Shown here: in pieces, positions 36,238 to 48,366 of the stretch
Layout: each line of letters starts with the position of its first letter
How positions within the stretch are numbered: the first letter of the stretch is position 1
NCBI GenBank assembly: GCA_009602725.1
Contig: WELB01000175.1
Coordinates: 166,826-224,423 of the forward strand
Direction of reading: 5' to 3'
Source: Spirogloea muscicola
Lineage: Eukaryota > Streptophyta > Zygnematophyceae > Spirogloeales > Spirogloeaceae
DNA: 57,598 bases
The notes under the pieces: generated by a model
Database searches by the model: none
What the model was told of the DNA's origin: nothing
What the model saw: only the letters and a program-made list of their open reading frames with translations
Program-made: the position numbers and the translations under genes

Positions 36238-38655
36238 CTATAGACTGGACAAGCCCATGACGTGGCGCAGCTTCTCATAGACCACAAAGGTGATTGCTGT
36301 TTGGGGACCCAGCCTCGCATAATTGGCGGTCCACCTGATAGGCACCAGGGGGGGGATGGACAGCATTGTGATCGCCGGCGTCCCAGATGAGCAGGTGTGC
36401 ACCGGTGTTTCAAACGTCAGATAAGCCCGCATAGAAGAGTGAATTAACAAGCACATTGCATGGAATGGACAGGCCAGCTGCAAGGGGCGACAAATCGCAT
36501 TTCTGATGCTAAACTGCATCTCCAATTCTCTACAACAAGTGGCATATAGGCAGGCAGGAACCCACCCTTTGTAGAGGCTGAGCAGCCCTTCAGTCTGGAC
36601 GATCTGTCAATCAGTGCCCGCAGCAGACATTCACTGGCTGGTTAAGGTGATAAAGAGTCGGCGCGACGAGCAAGGGTGACTGCCGACCATGCCTTTGGCT
36701 CATAGCAATGAAGATCACAATATCGTTCCACATTAGGGTCGAGCTTGATGCTGCTGCCCCTTGGATGGCCTCGGGACGAAAGCCTCACCCGGTATGCGCA
36801 GTCAAAGCTGTGGCGGTAAGGTCTAGTAGGGCCGGGAAGCAGGCGCACAGCCATCATGCGCGTCTTCACAGTGTCAAACGGGGCAGCGACGCTTGTGGCC
36901 GCGAAGCCGGCCAGCATGCTGGCGCTGTACGCAGGAGATGTCCTAGGCGGCCTTACAATGTGGTCATCGTTGGTGCAAGCTGGGTGACGGTCCAGCTCCA
37001 ATCCTCTTTGGAATAGCAATAACGTTGCCCATGGAGGTGCATGGCTTGAGAGCTTACAGCTCATGACGTACAAGTCTAGAGTCAAAGAGTGATATGTGAC
37101 GAGTATTGCAAGTTGTTTATTGCAACTTTGAGGAAGGCCCACTTACCTAAGATGCAAGGGAAGCCCCTCTGACATCGCGCACCGCCTTGCCAGGGCCTGC
37201 ATTATCAAGTAACACCCTGAGAGTGGTGGGCTTCAAGTTTAGGACTCACAAACCAGTATCGCACAGGGTCCATGGCGCTGCGCCACTGCCACAGCCTTCC
37301 TGCCTGAAGAAGCTCAACTTCTGGTCAAGCACAACAGGCAGTATGTAGCTCCGAATCCAGGATGATAGAGTTTGCTTGGTGGACAGGATATGTCCCCTGC
37401 TTTGTTGCCCACCTGCTTGCACTCGTCATATGTGGCGCACTGCGCCGCGGTCAGGGCTGATGCGCGTGCCATGGAGGGCAACACACCCTTCCAGAGCCCC
37501 GCGACGCCATCCCGGGCGAGAATGTTTTGCAGGGCGCCCAGCATTTTCTTCCTGCTATCAACCTTGCTCCTGCTGACTTGCAAATGCACCTGGAACGCTT
37601 TGGCATGAAATAAGTCATGGCACACATGCATCTGCACATATACCATCATGATTGTTGGGCTTTGGGTCTAGGTAAAGAGTACTGTCAAGCGAGCAGCCTG
37701 CATAACAATTATTTGCAGTAGATGCATGCACTAACACATGGCAAGTCCAGCAGAAAAGTGCAACCTTAACAACGTCCAACGGGTTTGTGACCGCAGTTGC
37801 AAAGGATCCCGAGAGGATGCCTGCGGCAATCTTGGCAACAATGGTCTGGTGCTCCAGCTCGGGCGCGAGTACATTGCGACAGGGCTCGTACAGGCCCAAG
37901 CGCAGGCAGCCATACGTCACCGACCGCAGCAGTGCCGGCACGATGCCGCCGTACAGCGCCGCGGTGCCCTTCTGCTGCACCAGGTGAACTGCATGCTGCA
38001 GCTGCAGCAGCAAACCCAGCAAACGATCTGCAGGGCCGTCAGGCCAAGAGGAGGTTAGGAATGTGCCCTGCATTAGCAACTTCGACGACTGTGCACTTGG
38101 TGACAACAGCTCCACAAAGCAGCAGATGCAGCACCTTGGCCTACTGCGGCAGTGAGGTGTAGTCGGGTTTGCAGTTGCTCCTGTGAAGGGCAGGGCTTGG
38201 GGTTTGAGTTTTATGGGGTAATGGGTTTAGGCTTGGCTGCCCATAGTAGAAGCTGCCTATTCTATGTCACTCAGCATATCGCAAGGGACGCGCACCAACC
38301 CACGACTGCCCCGGCGCGAGTCCACGCCGTCGAGCTGCATGTGGACCTTGACGACGTCTGCAGCAAAGCCTCAGCCCGAGGCACGCACCCAGCTCGGGCA
38401 TCTTCAGCAGTGGGCATCCTCAAGCGAGCTCAGGGGCGTGCTTGCTCTACGTCCAGCGCCACTACGCTTGTGCACAATGCTTGCCGAGCAGGGCGCTGGC
38501 GCACCAATTGGGTGCGTGACAGCGGTGTCGACGACGACAGCGGAGCCGCTGGCAGTGAAGTGCTTGAGCAGGGCGACGTCGGGCGTTGGCCGCGTCGGCT
38601 GGCCCGCGCCGGCGCCCTCGTCTCCTAGATCCATCGCCTTCGCGGGCGACGCCAT
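36238..38655 (-). CDS. Mitochondrial carrier family protein (SLC25, dicarboxylate/UCP-like clade)
   Basis: An inner-membrane solute carrier with three repeats. Eight exons close in phase: 38655-38505, 38357-38296, 37995-37765, 37589-37413, 37196-37147, 36924-36789, 36603-36566, 36334-36238; 313 residues, the family's usual size. The three carrier signatures are present: HPIDVVKVHMQLDG (split over exons 1-2), NPLDVVK (end of exon 3), and APFDTVKTRMM (exon 6). Other marks: RSVTYGCLRLGLYEPCRNVL, GLWKGVLPSMARASALTAAQ, and the end ARLGPQTAITFVVYEKLRHV, which is typical of the dicarboxylate carrier/UCP clade. The start MASPAKAMDLGDE is the first in-frame ATG with good fit. The substrate cannot be assigned. 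Confidence 0.88.
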
Positions 38656-39677
38656 CGGCACGACAGCGGCGCCGAAGCCGGCACATCCGTCAGTGTGACC
38701 GCCGCCACCGCGCAGCGACACAAGAAAAGCCCATTGCCATGTGCGGTGCCGCCTCTGGTGTTGCCAGTGTAGCCGCTGGTCGCTGTGGGAAACTGAGACT
38801 GCCTGCGACGCTCCTACATGTTTTTGCAGTGTTGCAGCGACTGTGGCCAATGCAGGCTGGCTGGAGCACTTGAGCAGCCGGAGGCAGTATCCTACACGGG
38901 ACACTCCTTGCGATCGAGGACACATGCACTCAGGCAGACGTTCTGGCAGCACAGTTCTGGAGTTCCCGTAGTGCCAGCTGCAGCAAGTCGTGAGACTGCA
39001 GCCAAATCGCTTGTCACCACCCCAGCATGTAAGAGCAGTGCTTATGAATTCTTACAAGATTTAGCACAGCCTTCTAATGAGATGCATGGCCGTCTAGCTC
39101 TCAAAGGCGAGGGGGCAACTAACGGCTGGCAATGCAGCGGAGCCAACTGAGTGCAACATGAATGTACGACTCAACTGGGCTGGAAAGCAGCCGGCAAAAG
39201 AAAACACGCCTCAGCAAAGGATTGACTAGAAGCTCATCGCCACCTAGGGAATGCCTGGGCGCGGCAGCCTCGCTTCCATCTTCCCAATGCAGCTAGGATT
39301 GCGCAGCTCTAGGGCTGAGCTCCAGAAGCAGAACTGTAACTGACAGTGACTAAAAGTACAGGCGAGGCATTCACAAAGGCGTCATAGCAGCTAGGGGATG
39401 GGGTTGCCTGCAATATAGCAGCCTCCATGCGTCTCGGCGCACTACATCTGCACAAGCCGCAAATCTGCAGCGAGTAATGCTTCCTGTCTCCTCCACTTGG
39501 GCCCTCAGAAGCTGAATACAATCAAGTACTTCTCAACTCTCATGCTAGCTTCAACTCCGCCCCCTGCTGCTGCTTAGAGACTTCCATACGAACGTCTCCT
39601 TTACCTCCTGTCTGGCAGGAGGTCGGACAAAATATGGACTTTCGACCTGGCCAAGCCGAACAGCCGGGATCGATTCA
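38656..39677. other. Intergenic, promoter side of the carrier gene
   Basis: About 1 kb between the carrier start and the phytochrome stop, both genes on the minus strand. I see only short frames without motifs. It must contain the carrier promoter and the phytochrome 3' UTR. Confidence 0.5.
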
Positions 39678-42600
39678 TTAGCATTTGGCACTGTTGGCAT
39701 CGTCCCGCTGCGCAAGGGGCAGCTCCAGCTGGACCGAGAAGTAGCTCTTGCCAGGTTCCCGGATGTATTGCACGTCCCCGCTCATCGACCGCAGGAGCTT
39801 GCGGCATATGGAAAGACCCAGACCCTCCTGTGACTTGCTTCTTGAGTCTGCCCGATCATACATCTGATGCACCAGGTCCTCCGGCAAGCCGTCACCTGCA
39901 TGTGTCACCCTGCACTCACACTCCCAGTGCCGAGAGTTGATAAAGGCAACGGGTGACATGTGGAAAAGGTAACTGTGTAAGAACTCCTCATGGAGCTGCC
40001 CAACCAGAAAGGACCAATCAAGACCACAATCCACTTGGTAGAAGTAAAGGGAGCCATTAGATATTTGTACCTGAACTCCAGCTGTACAACCTCAACCCCG
40101 CCTGGCAGGCGCTTCTTGACAGGGATCACTTTGATCTCCACCCACCCAGAAGGAGGCGTGAATTGCACGGCGTTCAACAGGAAGTCTGCCATTACCTGCT
40201 GAAGCCGCACCTGCAATGAGCCCACATGGATGCATTAGGACAAGTAAATTGTATAGGTGTTCTTCAACTGCACTCATTGATGAACAATCAGATTGCTCTG
40301 ATACCCGAGTCTCAATGTACTGAACAAGCATAGTGAACATACAAAAGGCTCACCTGATCACCAAAGACGCACATGGACTTGAACTCTGGAGGTGTGTCAC
40401 AAAAAAGCTGCAAGCCCTTTTTGGACGAGGTTATCATGCCTTGACTAACGACGGAGTTCATCAGTGTTGCCATCATGAATTCTGCTGTGTCAAGGTCCAC
40501 GTACCTGCAAAGAGCATAGGAGCAAAAGAGTACGAGCCTAAGAGTGTGCAACAGGCTGAACACTGGTGAGTAAAGTAAGTGTAACCAGAAAAGGAGCTCA
40601 ACTTGCATAGCTGAACAAAGGAGGCTGCGTGTTGCATAGCAAGTGGGGGAAAAAAGGTATCACAATTATATTGTCTTTGATCAAAGCGCAGAAGCGCCGA
40701 TAGGACAGATACCAACATTGGTAGATGTTGCCGGTCATCCCAAGTCCTGTTTCGACTATCAATTACTATTGATTCTGGCAATACTCACCCCTCCTCAATG
40801 GAGGCAAGGTCCATATCGTCTAGGACACGTCGCAGCTGTCGCTCGCACTGGGCCGCAGTCTCTACCAGCTGCTTCTGGTCTTCTGAAAGCGCCGTGTGCT
40901 CAATGAAGCTGCGGGCGAACATCATGCCGTTCAAGGGATTCTTGATCTCCTGCCTCAGGTAGGCCACCTCTTTGGCCTTGGACTCTGCCACCCTCTCTGC
41001 AGCCTTCTGTACAGCTAGGGCTTGTTGCAACTCCGCACTGGCTGTGTGCAAGAAGCAAAAAACACCAGTGATTGCTCCTTCTCCATCCACCCTCCTGCTC
41101 GCCGTCAGCAGGGCGTCCACTACCTTTCCCTGCGGGACATGCTCGCTGCTCGCGTCAGAAATGTAAGTGACGTGATAGAATGATCACCTCCATGCAGAAG
41201 TGATGGAAACATGCGCCAGAAAGTGTCAATGCCTCGATATGGGCTAGCTCGAAGCATTGTGAATAAGAGGATGAGTGCAGACAACATACTTGCCGGTCGC
41301 AGAAGGCAACAGGTATCTTGTCTGTCTCAAGGCCGTCCATGGCCCCATTGAGGGCAATCATAAGCTTGGTCATCGCATCATGGTTTCGTAATCTGAGCAT
41401 GCCACCGAAAATATCGCCCACAAGCATCCTTCCAACTGCTTGGTCACGTTTCCAGCCCGAAACCTTTTCCATTGCTGGATTCCATTCAGTGCACAGTCCA
41501 TACTCTGCATGCGACACTGGGCCAGCCACTCAGAAATGTGCCTTGCTTGTCCGTCGTGTAGACATGTAAGTGCTGATTAGCAAGTCAATCAACGACAGCT
41601 ACTTGTTGTCCTCACCGTCAGTACCAAAGATAGGAGGTATGAGTGGATTGGGATTCTGGACTATGGTACGGTAATCCCCAGATATCCGTGTGAACTTGTC
41701 CATGACAATCTTCTGTCCAGTGACATCCTGTCCCACAAAGCAAACGCCAACGACGCTCTCCCCGACATCTCTACTTGAACAAGCGTTTACAATTAGAATG
41801 ATGACATCTCCCTTCTCCTTCTTCTGTTGACCAAAAGTTTTCAGCTTGATTTCAACGTTCTGCTCTTCCTCCCCTGCATGATGAAGGTTGCTGAAATTAG
41901 TGCAGTCAAAGCCCAAGGGGACAGTATGTACTAGTCAGTATGTGCTCGATCAGTTACATTGGTCGTATGCAATAAACAGCATGTGTGCAATGCTAGCACG
42001 TATGAACGTGTGCGACAAACATACCACGTCACATATGCACTAGTAGGACTACATCTACCAATAACTTGTAACACACGAGTCCTTGTCCCTCATGTCTGTG
42101 CAGAATTGCGCACCATTCAGAGCAAGATACAATATTCTTTCCACAGTCTCTGCAGAGTCAGGATGCACGATGTCCTTGACAAGGGAGCTTCCCATAGCCT
42201 CATTGACTGGTAGCCCTGTGAGCTCCGAGACCTTAGCATTCCAGCCATTAATGCAGCCAGCTGAATCAACAGCCAATATAGGTGCCGTGGCAGTCTCGAT
42301 CAACCGGACCATCTCATTTGCTACTGTGCTCAGCTCATCCATTCCCTGCATGGTGCAGATCAAGTAGGCAACTTCTGAGCACAAAGCCATGATATAGGAT
42401 GGCACTACATGGAGCACCTTCGCCAGGTGATCAAGCATGCTGACAAGCAGGAGGAGATGTCAGATGGGCCTGCAGGACCCATGTACCTACCCTGTTCACA
42501 ACACAAGCCTCTCTAAAAGCATGCCTTTGCCGCAAAAAGTGTTGTTTTGCTCTTCTTGGGTAGATGAGTACTTAGAGGCTACACACAGAGAGGCTTTTGC

Positions 42601-45600
42601 TAGACCTGGAGTCTGAGGTCATTGAGACGAGCATGGATCATGGTCTTGGTCTCTGTGTCATCAATGTCCTGGAAAGATCCCCGGAGAATGAGCTGCAGGG
42701 AGTGGATGGCATCCATTTCCACATCCTCCCAGGGCAAGGACCGCTGCTTCACCACCTCCAGGAATGCTTTGAAGGACGACCTAGGGTGCATCTTCGTCCC
42801 GTCGTCCCTCACTGTCAGTCACGTGGCAAAGATGTTATCAGAGAGAGGGCGCCAGGAAGCAAGAGGTCTTGCTGCAAGGCATCCCTCTGGATACAAAATA
42901 AGTACCAAATCTGTATATTCAGTGACAAAGGAACAATGTGACTGTGCAGGAAATAGTCGAACCAAGAGTAAGAGAGAATAGGGGTCTCACCTTCAGGGTC
43001 CTGACGGGCCCCTGCCCATTTGACCTCCTTTGCTGTGTGTGACCGGAACCAGAAAAGGAAGTCCTTGTGGGTAATCTTGGCAGCTGCCATGCCACAAACC
43101 TCACTTCCTAGCTGGTTTGCAAGTGGGTAGCCAGCATCCGCAAGACTATCCGTGCTCAGGCCGGTGGAATTCTGGAAGATGCCATGACAATATATTAGCT
43201 TCAAGGACACGTTCCATTAAGCCCATATGTAAGAGCCTCTGATGCCACTATAAACAGTACTCCTTGACCATGCCAATAAAAGGTTGATAGGTTCCTGTCA
43301 CATAGCAGTAAGCGCGTCCTAATCTTTATCCAATCTAGACATCAATCAACAATAGCCTGTAATGTATATCATGGGCATGGACGCTGCTAGAAGGCGCATG
43401 ATTGTGCTCCCATTTGAAGTAATTGACAAGTAATATACGAAGTTCTCTCCTGTTGCAACCTTGTGGTAGGTGAGGAGCCAATCGGCGATGCCCTTGATCT
43501 CTTGCTCTGAAGGAGTGAGACCTAGCAACCAAAATTTGCCCCCATAATACAGGGCTGCTCCGTCGCATTTAACCAGATCCATTATATTAGGACTCTGAGA
43601 GACAATGCCAATTGGGGCATCTCGCAGAAGCATGTCACACAGGAGAGTCTGCAGATGACATGATCAAATGTAAAGCCCAGTACTTGTTAAGCACAACCCG
43701 AGAGCAGGTCCACTAACCGAGCATAATCACCCGCACTGCGAGCTGATGACCTTGCAAAATTCATGGCATTATCATGACATGAATGTCGACATGATAATGA
43801 TTGAAGAACGAGCCTTGCAACGACTACGAAGACAATGCCTGTGCCATCCACCCACTAGAACGGGCCTGCAACAGCCCTGCAGGTACTCGATAATGCATCC
43901 AGGGCACTGGAGAAGCAAGAGATGCTAACTTGATCAGAGGTTCACATCACAAGCCCACCTGAGTGCGAAGTATGTGCTTCTCACGAAGCTGTGCAGCTAG
44001 CTCAACTTCCATGTTCAGCTGAAGTCCAAAGACCTGCTCCAGGCACAAGAAAGACTGTACAGTTGCAGACTCAATGCGTCAAGAACTAATGTGCATCGAA
44101 GTGAGAGGAACGTGACAAGCTTCCACGATTTAGCAACGGACCTGCATGAGGAACTCGCAAGCAGAGCGCAGTGGAAAGGGGACATGGCGTGGCGTCGTGT
44201 GGTGACAGACAACAAGGCCCCACAACTTGCGGCCCTGCCATGCATGGGGATGCGAGACATGAGCCTACGCAAAGTCCTACATCAAGCAGAAATAATTTGC
44301 TACAATGGCCAATACCATCGCTCACACAGAGATCATGGGTGTCTGAAAGCTCAGATCATGCTGCCATTGTGATAAGTGTGCTGGCTGTGAGTATTATGCA
44401 AGAATGCGACAACATCGCCAAGCAGTATACAACCTTGGATTGAGCACCAGATGGAATATTGGCATCTTCCTCACTGTCACTGATGACGACAGCCATGACA
44501 AGGGAGGCAACCGATCCCATGTTTGCCATGTACTGGCGATGACAACCATGAACCCCCCTCAATGTGGAACCTGCTAAGCTGATTGGCTGCTTGAAGCTGG
44601 TACTCTGCTGCACCTTGACCTGTGATCATGGCATTCATGACTCCATAAGTACAAGCAGCAGCCCCTTTGACCGTCGTAATATACCATCATCAGAAGGGCC
44701 TATATTGTTTTATTTTTAGCAATATTACCAGCTGCACCTGCTGGCCTGACATTGAATTTGACTAGTCTAAACTGTGTTTGCCTTCACTACTAGCATTAAC
44801 ATCCATATCCACCATCAGGAATTACACTAAAGCAAGATCTGGCCAAGGTGCGGGTGTTAAATAAGTGCGGACAACGTGGACTGTCACGAGTACAAATGTG
44901 TCGCTTACAGACCTGAGGGGCATTGCAGTCAGTGATCATCCGTACGCGGTTCTTCATGAAGAGAAAGCGGGAAGCTTGAGGAATGTCAGTAGCAGGGTAG
45001 TGCAGTCCAAGGTAGGGCTCAAGGTCTGCCCGCCTCATTTCAGCGACCACTTCTCCATGCTCATCTGCGGCTCACCAAAGTTGACCTTGCCCATCGTTGA
45101 GATGACACTGGTGCTCCTCTAGGTACCATGCCTGTGGGAATGCTTATGGCATTGGGATGCGTCACCATGAAATGGTGATGACACTGATGCAAAGTCACCA
45201 GAACGGTAAAGTTCTCACACACATGCCTGATACGAGATGTATTAAGAACTCTTTCTATGGTGAAAAGTTACACGCACCCTCGTGAAACTTGTAGGCCATC
45301 ACGCGATCATAGCCAGTCAACTCGCGGACTTCCTCCACCACCGTATCACACAGGTGCCCTGTAACACAAAAAGACTGCTTTAAAAAGCTGAAAGTGATCA
45401 TAAGCTGGTATGTCTTCTGTAGCCATGAACGCATACCTGCACCTGAATGCCCTCAAGACCAACAATGCCCACCCGGCACTGCGTGCAGACAGAGCCGGGG
45501 AAGGGTCTCAGACAGGCTCGTACCAATGTCACCTCCAGGCAGCGACTGCAGTCTCGAAATGGCCTTGGCAGCCAGCTTGTGAGACTTTAAAGCTCCTGCT

Positions 45601-46350
45601 GCAGAAACGGTGTTGTCCGCTTGCTTGTAGGGCTCAAAGTCGATGACTAAGCCAATGTCTATCCTGTGCAGAATGGCGAGGAACGGCTTCTGCGAGCTTC
45701 TGCACTGCACTGAGACGGGATTCATCATGCTGACATCCCGCGAGGCCGCCGCCTTCTCGAGCGCGATGGCGCTGACTGACGTGAACAGCGTCCGAAGGTC
45801 CGTGCCAATATCTGCGCCCACAGACAATGAAAACAAGCGCGCTGAGAACAGCCTCACTTGTTGGCACGACAACCGTAGCCCGCCGGCTTTCACGACAATC
45901 CCGGGCAGCCGACAATCCCGGCCAGTTGGCTTCGGGCGCTCGCGACCACAGTCACGTCCTCGACAGGTGGGCAGACTCACCGAGGGCCTCGGCGTGGCCG
46001 ACGGTGGGCACGGCCTGTGCGCTTAGGTCGAGCATCTCGGCCGCGTTCTCCGTGAAGGCCACGACGCGGAAAGTGGCCTCCTCCACCGCCAGCATGCAGC
46101 CGAAGGACTGCGTAATGCCGCCGCGCTGCATGCGCTGGAGGTACGCCGTGACATTGGACGTGGGCGTGCTCTCGCCCTCGCCCTTGCTGGCCGTCACTGA
46201 CTTGGAGTAGTCGAACGAGTCGCCCGTCGTCTCCGACTCCGCGAACGCCTCGTCCAGCTTCGCGTCGGCAGACGTCTGCGCCACGCGCACGCCGTGCCGC
46301 GACTTGTGCGAGCTCCCCCCCGACGACGCCGACATCCTGGAGGACGACAT
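39678..46350 (-). CDS. PHY: Phytochrome, canonical plant type with kinase-related module
   Basis: A red/far-red photoreceptor binding a linear tetrapyrrole. Seventeen exons close in phase: 46350-45981, 45811-45533, 45358-45278, 45064-44913, 44619-44434, 44234-44142, 44033-43959, 43648-43460, 43171-42991, 42811-42606, 42345-42114, 41873-41616, 41504-41290, 41129-40789, 40504-40354, 40210-40071, 39909-39678; 1126 residues. Order: Ser-rich N-terminus; PAS; GAF with [13 protein letters not shown] and [12 protein letters not shown] holding the bilin-binding cysteine; PHY with [15 protein letters not shown] (tongue); PAS1 [20 protein letters not shown]2 [16 protein letters not shown]; kinase-related module [12 protein letters not shown]-box-like [22 protein letters not shown]. 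The phosphoacceptor His is absent in the H-box, as in land-plant phytochromes. The start ATG opens a Ser-rich [12 protein letters not shown] leader; upstream is an N gap, so the promoter is lost. Confidence 0.96.
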
Positions 46351-46463
46351 GGTGGCGGAGGTCGCTGCCCCGCTGCGGCAACCGAGGGCGGGCGCGGGCG
46401 CCGGCAGGAGAATGCGCGCCGGCGGCGACGGCGGCGCCGGAGGCCGCGGCTAGGGCGGCGCCG

Positions 46464-47001
46464 NNNNNNNNNNNNNNNNNNNNNNNNNNNNNNNNNNNNN
46501 NNNNNNNNNNNNNNNNNNNNNNNNNNNNNNNNNNNNNNNNNNNNNNNNNNNNNNNNNNNNNNNNNNNNNNNNNNNNNNNNNNNNNNNNNNNNNNNNNNNN
46601 NNNNNNNNNNNNNNNNNNNNNNNNNNNNNNNNNNNNNNNNNNNNNNNNNNNNNNNNNNNNNNNNNNNNNNNNNNNNNNNNNNNNNNNNNNNNNNNNNNNN
46701 NNNNNNNNNNNNNNNNNNNNNNNNNNNNNNNNNNNNNNNNNNNNNNNNNNNNNNNNNNNNNNNNNNNNNNNNNNNNNNNNNNNNNNNNNNNNNNNNNNNN
46801 NNNNNNNNNNNNNNNNNNNNNNNNNNNNNNNNNNNNNNNNNNNNNNNNNNNNNNNNNNNNNNNNNNNNNNNNNNNNNNNNNNNNNNNNNNNNNNNNNNNN
46901 NNNNNNNNNNNNNNNNNNNNNNNNNNNNNNNNNNNNNNNNNNNNNNNNNNNNNNNNNNNNNNNNNNNNNNNNNNNNNNNNNNNNNNNNNNNNNNNNNNNN
47001 N
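46464..47001. other. Assembly gap upstream of phytochrome
   Basis: 538 undetermined bases lie 113 bp beyond the phytochrome start codon, flanked by GGCGGCGCC and CCCCCCC sequence. Promoter and 5' UTR of the photoreceptor are missing, along with the 5' part of any retroelement copy that starts at 47.1 kb. Confidence 0.98.
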
Positions 47002-47193
47002 CCCCCCCTTCCCTCCCCGGCCGCCCGCAACCCCGGCCCAGGCCGCCGAGCTCGCCGGCTATGGCTGCCGCCCCCCACCTTGGCGCCGCTTTGGGCCTCG
47101 CCGCTCTGCTTTGCAGTGTAGTCCTTTTTCGGCACTTCCTTTGGCTTTGGACATTGTCCATTCTTTGCCAGCCCCTCTTCTCTTCTCGGCCTG

Positions 47194-48366
47194 GTGGACC
47201 ATCCCAATTTATCCGCCACGCCGGCTGCCATCCTACAGTGTACCCTTCCTACCAGCAAAGGCGGCCTTGGGTGCCGTCCACTGGCTCGCCTGTCCCAAGC
47301 AGCTCACCTGGGTTGCTGGGCCCAAGCGGCCTCCACCATCTCCAGTCGCTTCATCCTGAGGGGCCAGGCTGTTCGAGGACCCCCTATAGCGGGTGTTGCA
47401 ACAGGGAACCTGCCCTTCCAGCTTTCCCTATCCGCAGCACTGCATGACCTCTCGCGCTCTATACCCACACTTGCAGAGGGTCATGCAGATTTTGCGGCAT
47501 GGGCACGCTGTTCTGACAGGAAGGCGCAGGCGCAGGCGCACTACACTCACGCTGCGGACGTGCAGGCCGCCTCTAAGACGAAGGGACTGCTCAAGGACGA
47601 TGGACGTGGCCTCACCCGGCTCCTTTCCATCAGCTCCCCGGGAGCGTCTGAGTGGTTAAACGCTCTGCCGATATACGAGTCCCTTCGGCTCACAGATAAC
47701 CTGTTTCGCACAGCATTGCACCACCACCTCGGCCTCCCCCCCGCTTGCTAGGCTGGCATCCGCCAGTGCGAGCGTGGCCACATTGCGGATGACAAGCTCG
47801 ATCTAGCTGCTCATATGCTGGGATGTGTTGAGGGGGGTGAGCGCATTGCCTCCCACGACTTACTCAGGGACACTATGTTTGGAATTGTGCGAGAGGCGGG
47901 GTATCATCCGGCGATGGAGGTGTCCGGCATCATGCCAATCTCCTCAAGGCGCGGCAAGCCATACGTGTGGCGTCTGGACGTGGTCGCCACCCCCTGGGGC
48001 GGTGGGCCTCGTCTGCTCCTGGGCGTGGTACTGATCGACTTGTACAAGGCTGGCGCACCCACGTCAACCGTGTCTGGCTGGGCCACGTCCAGCGCTGAGC
48101 GCAAGGAGCGGCACTATTAGGACCATCCCCGAGGGGACAATCTTTATCCGTGGGCCATGGATATCTACGGAGGCTACGACGTAAAATGGTCCTCCCTGAT
48201 CCAGCATCTGGCTTGGCTGGTTGATGCGCGTCGTCGAAGTTGGGGGGGCAGCTTGGGCCACTCCAGCATTCCGCAGGCCTTAGTTGCATATTATAGAATG
48301 GGGCTCTCATTTAGTTTGCAGCGCTCGCGAGCATTGGCTCTTCATCAACGTGCAGGGCGCGCTTAG
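47194..48366 (+). pseudogene. Non-LTR retrotransposon protein, C-terminal part (RT end, zinc knuckle, restriction-like endonuclease), decayed
   Basis: One frame continues through 47194-48366 but is broken by TAG at 47749-47751 and 48118-48120, ending at TAG 48364-48366. It begins with the end of a reverse transcriptase (TLPTSKGGLGCRPLARLS, AAHLGCWAQAAS). Next come FRTALHHHLGLPPAC, a Cys/His cluster (C..C..H..C around CERGH and HMLGC), GGERIASHDLLRD, then a PD-(D/E)XK-like endonuclease region (VSGIMPISS, VWRLDVVATPWGGGPRLLLG, VVLIDLYK), SAERKERHY, YPWAMDIYGGYD and the terminal YRMGLSFSLQRSRALAL. Domain order fits RLE-type non-LTR elements. The 5' reverse transcriptase body is absent or in the gap. 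Confidence 0.75.

Noticed and set aside
45977-47161. Open frames bridging the second N gap
   Set aside because: Continuity depends on undetermined bases. The real gene here is the first exon of phytochrome, which starts at 46350.
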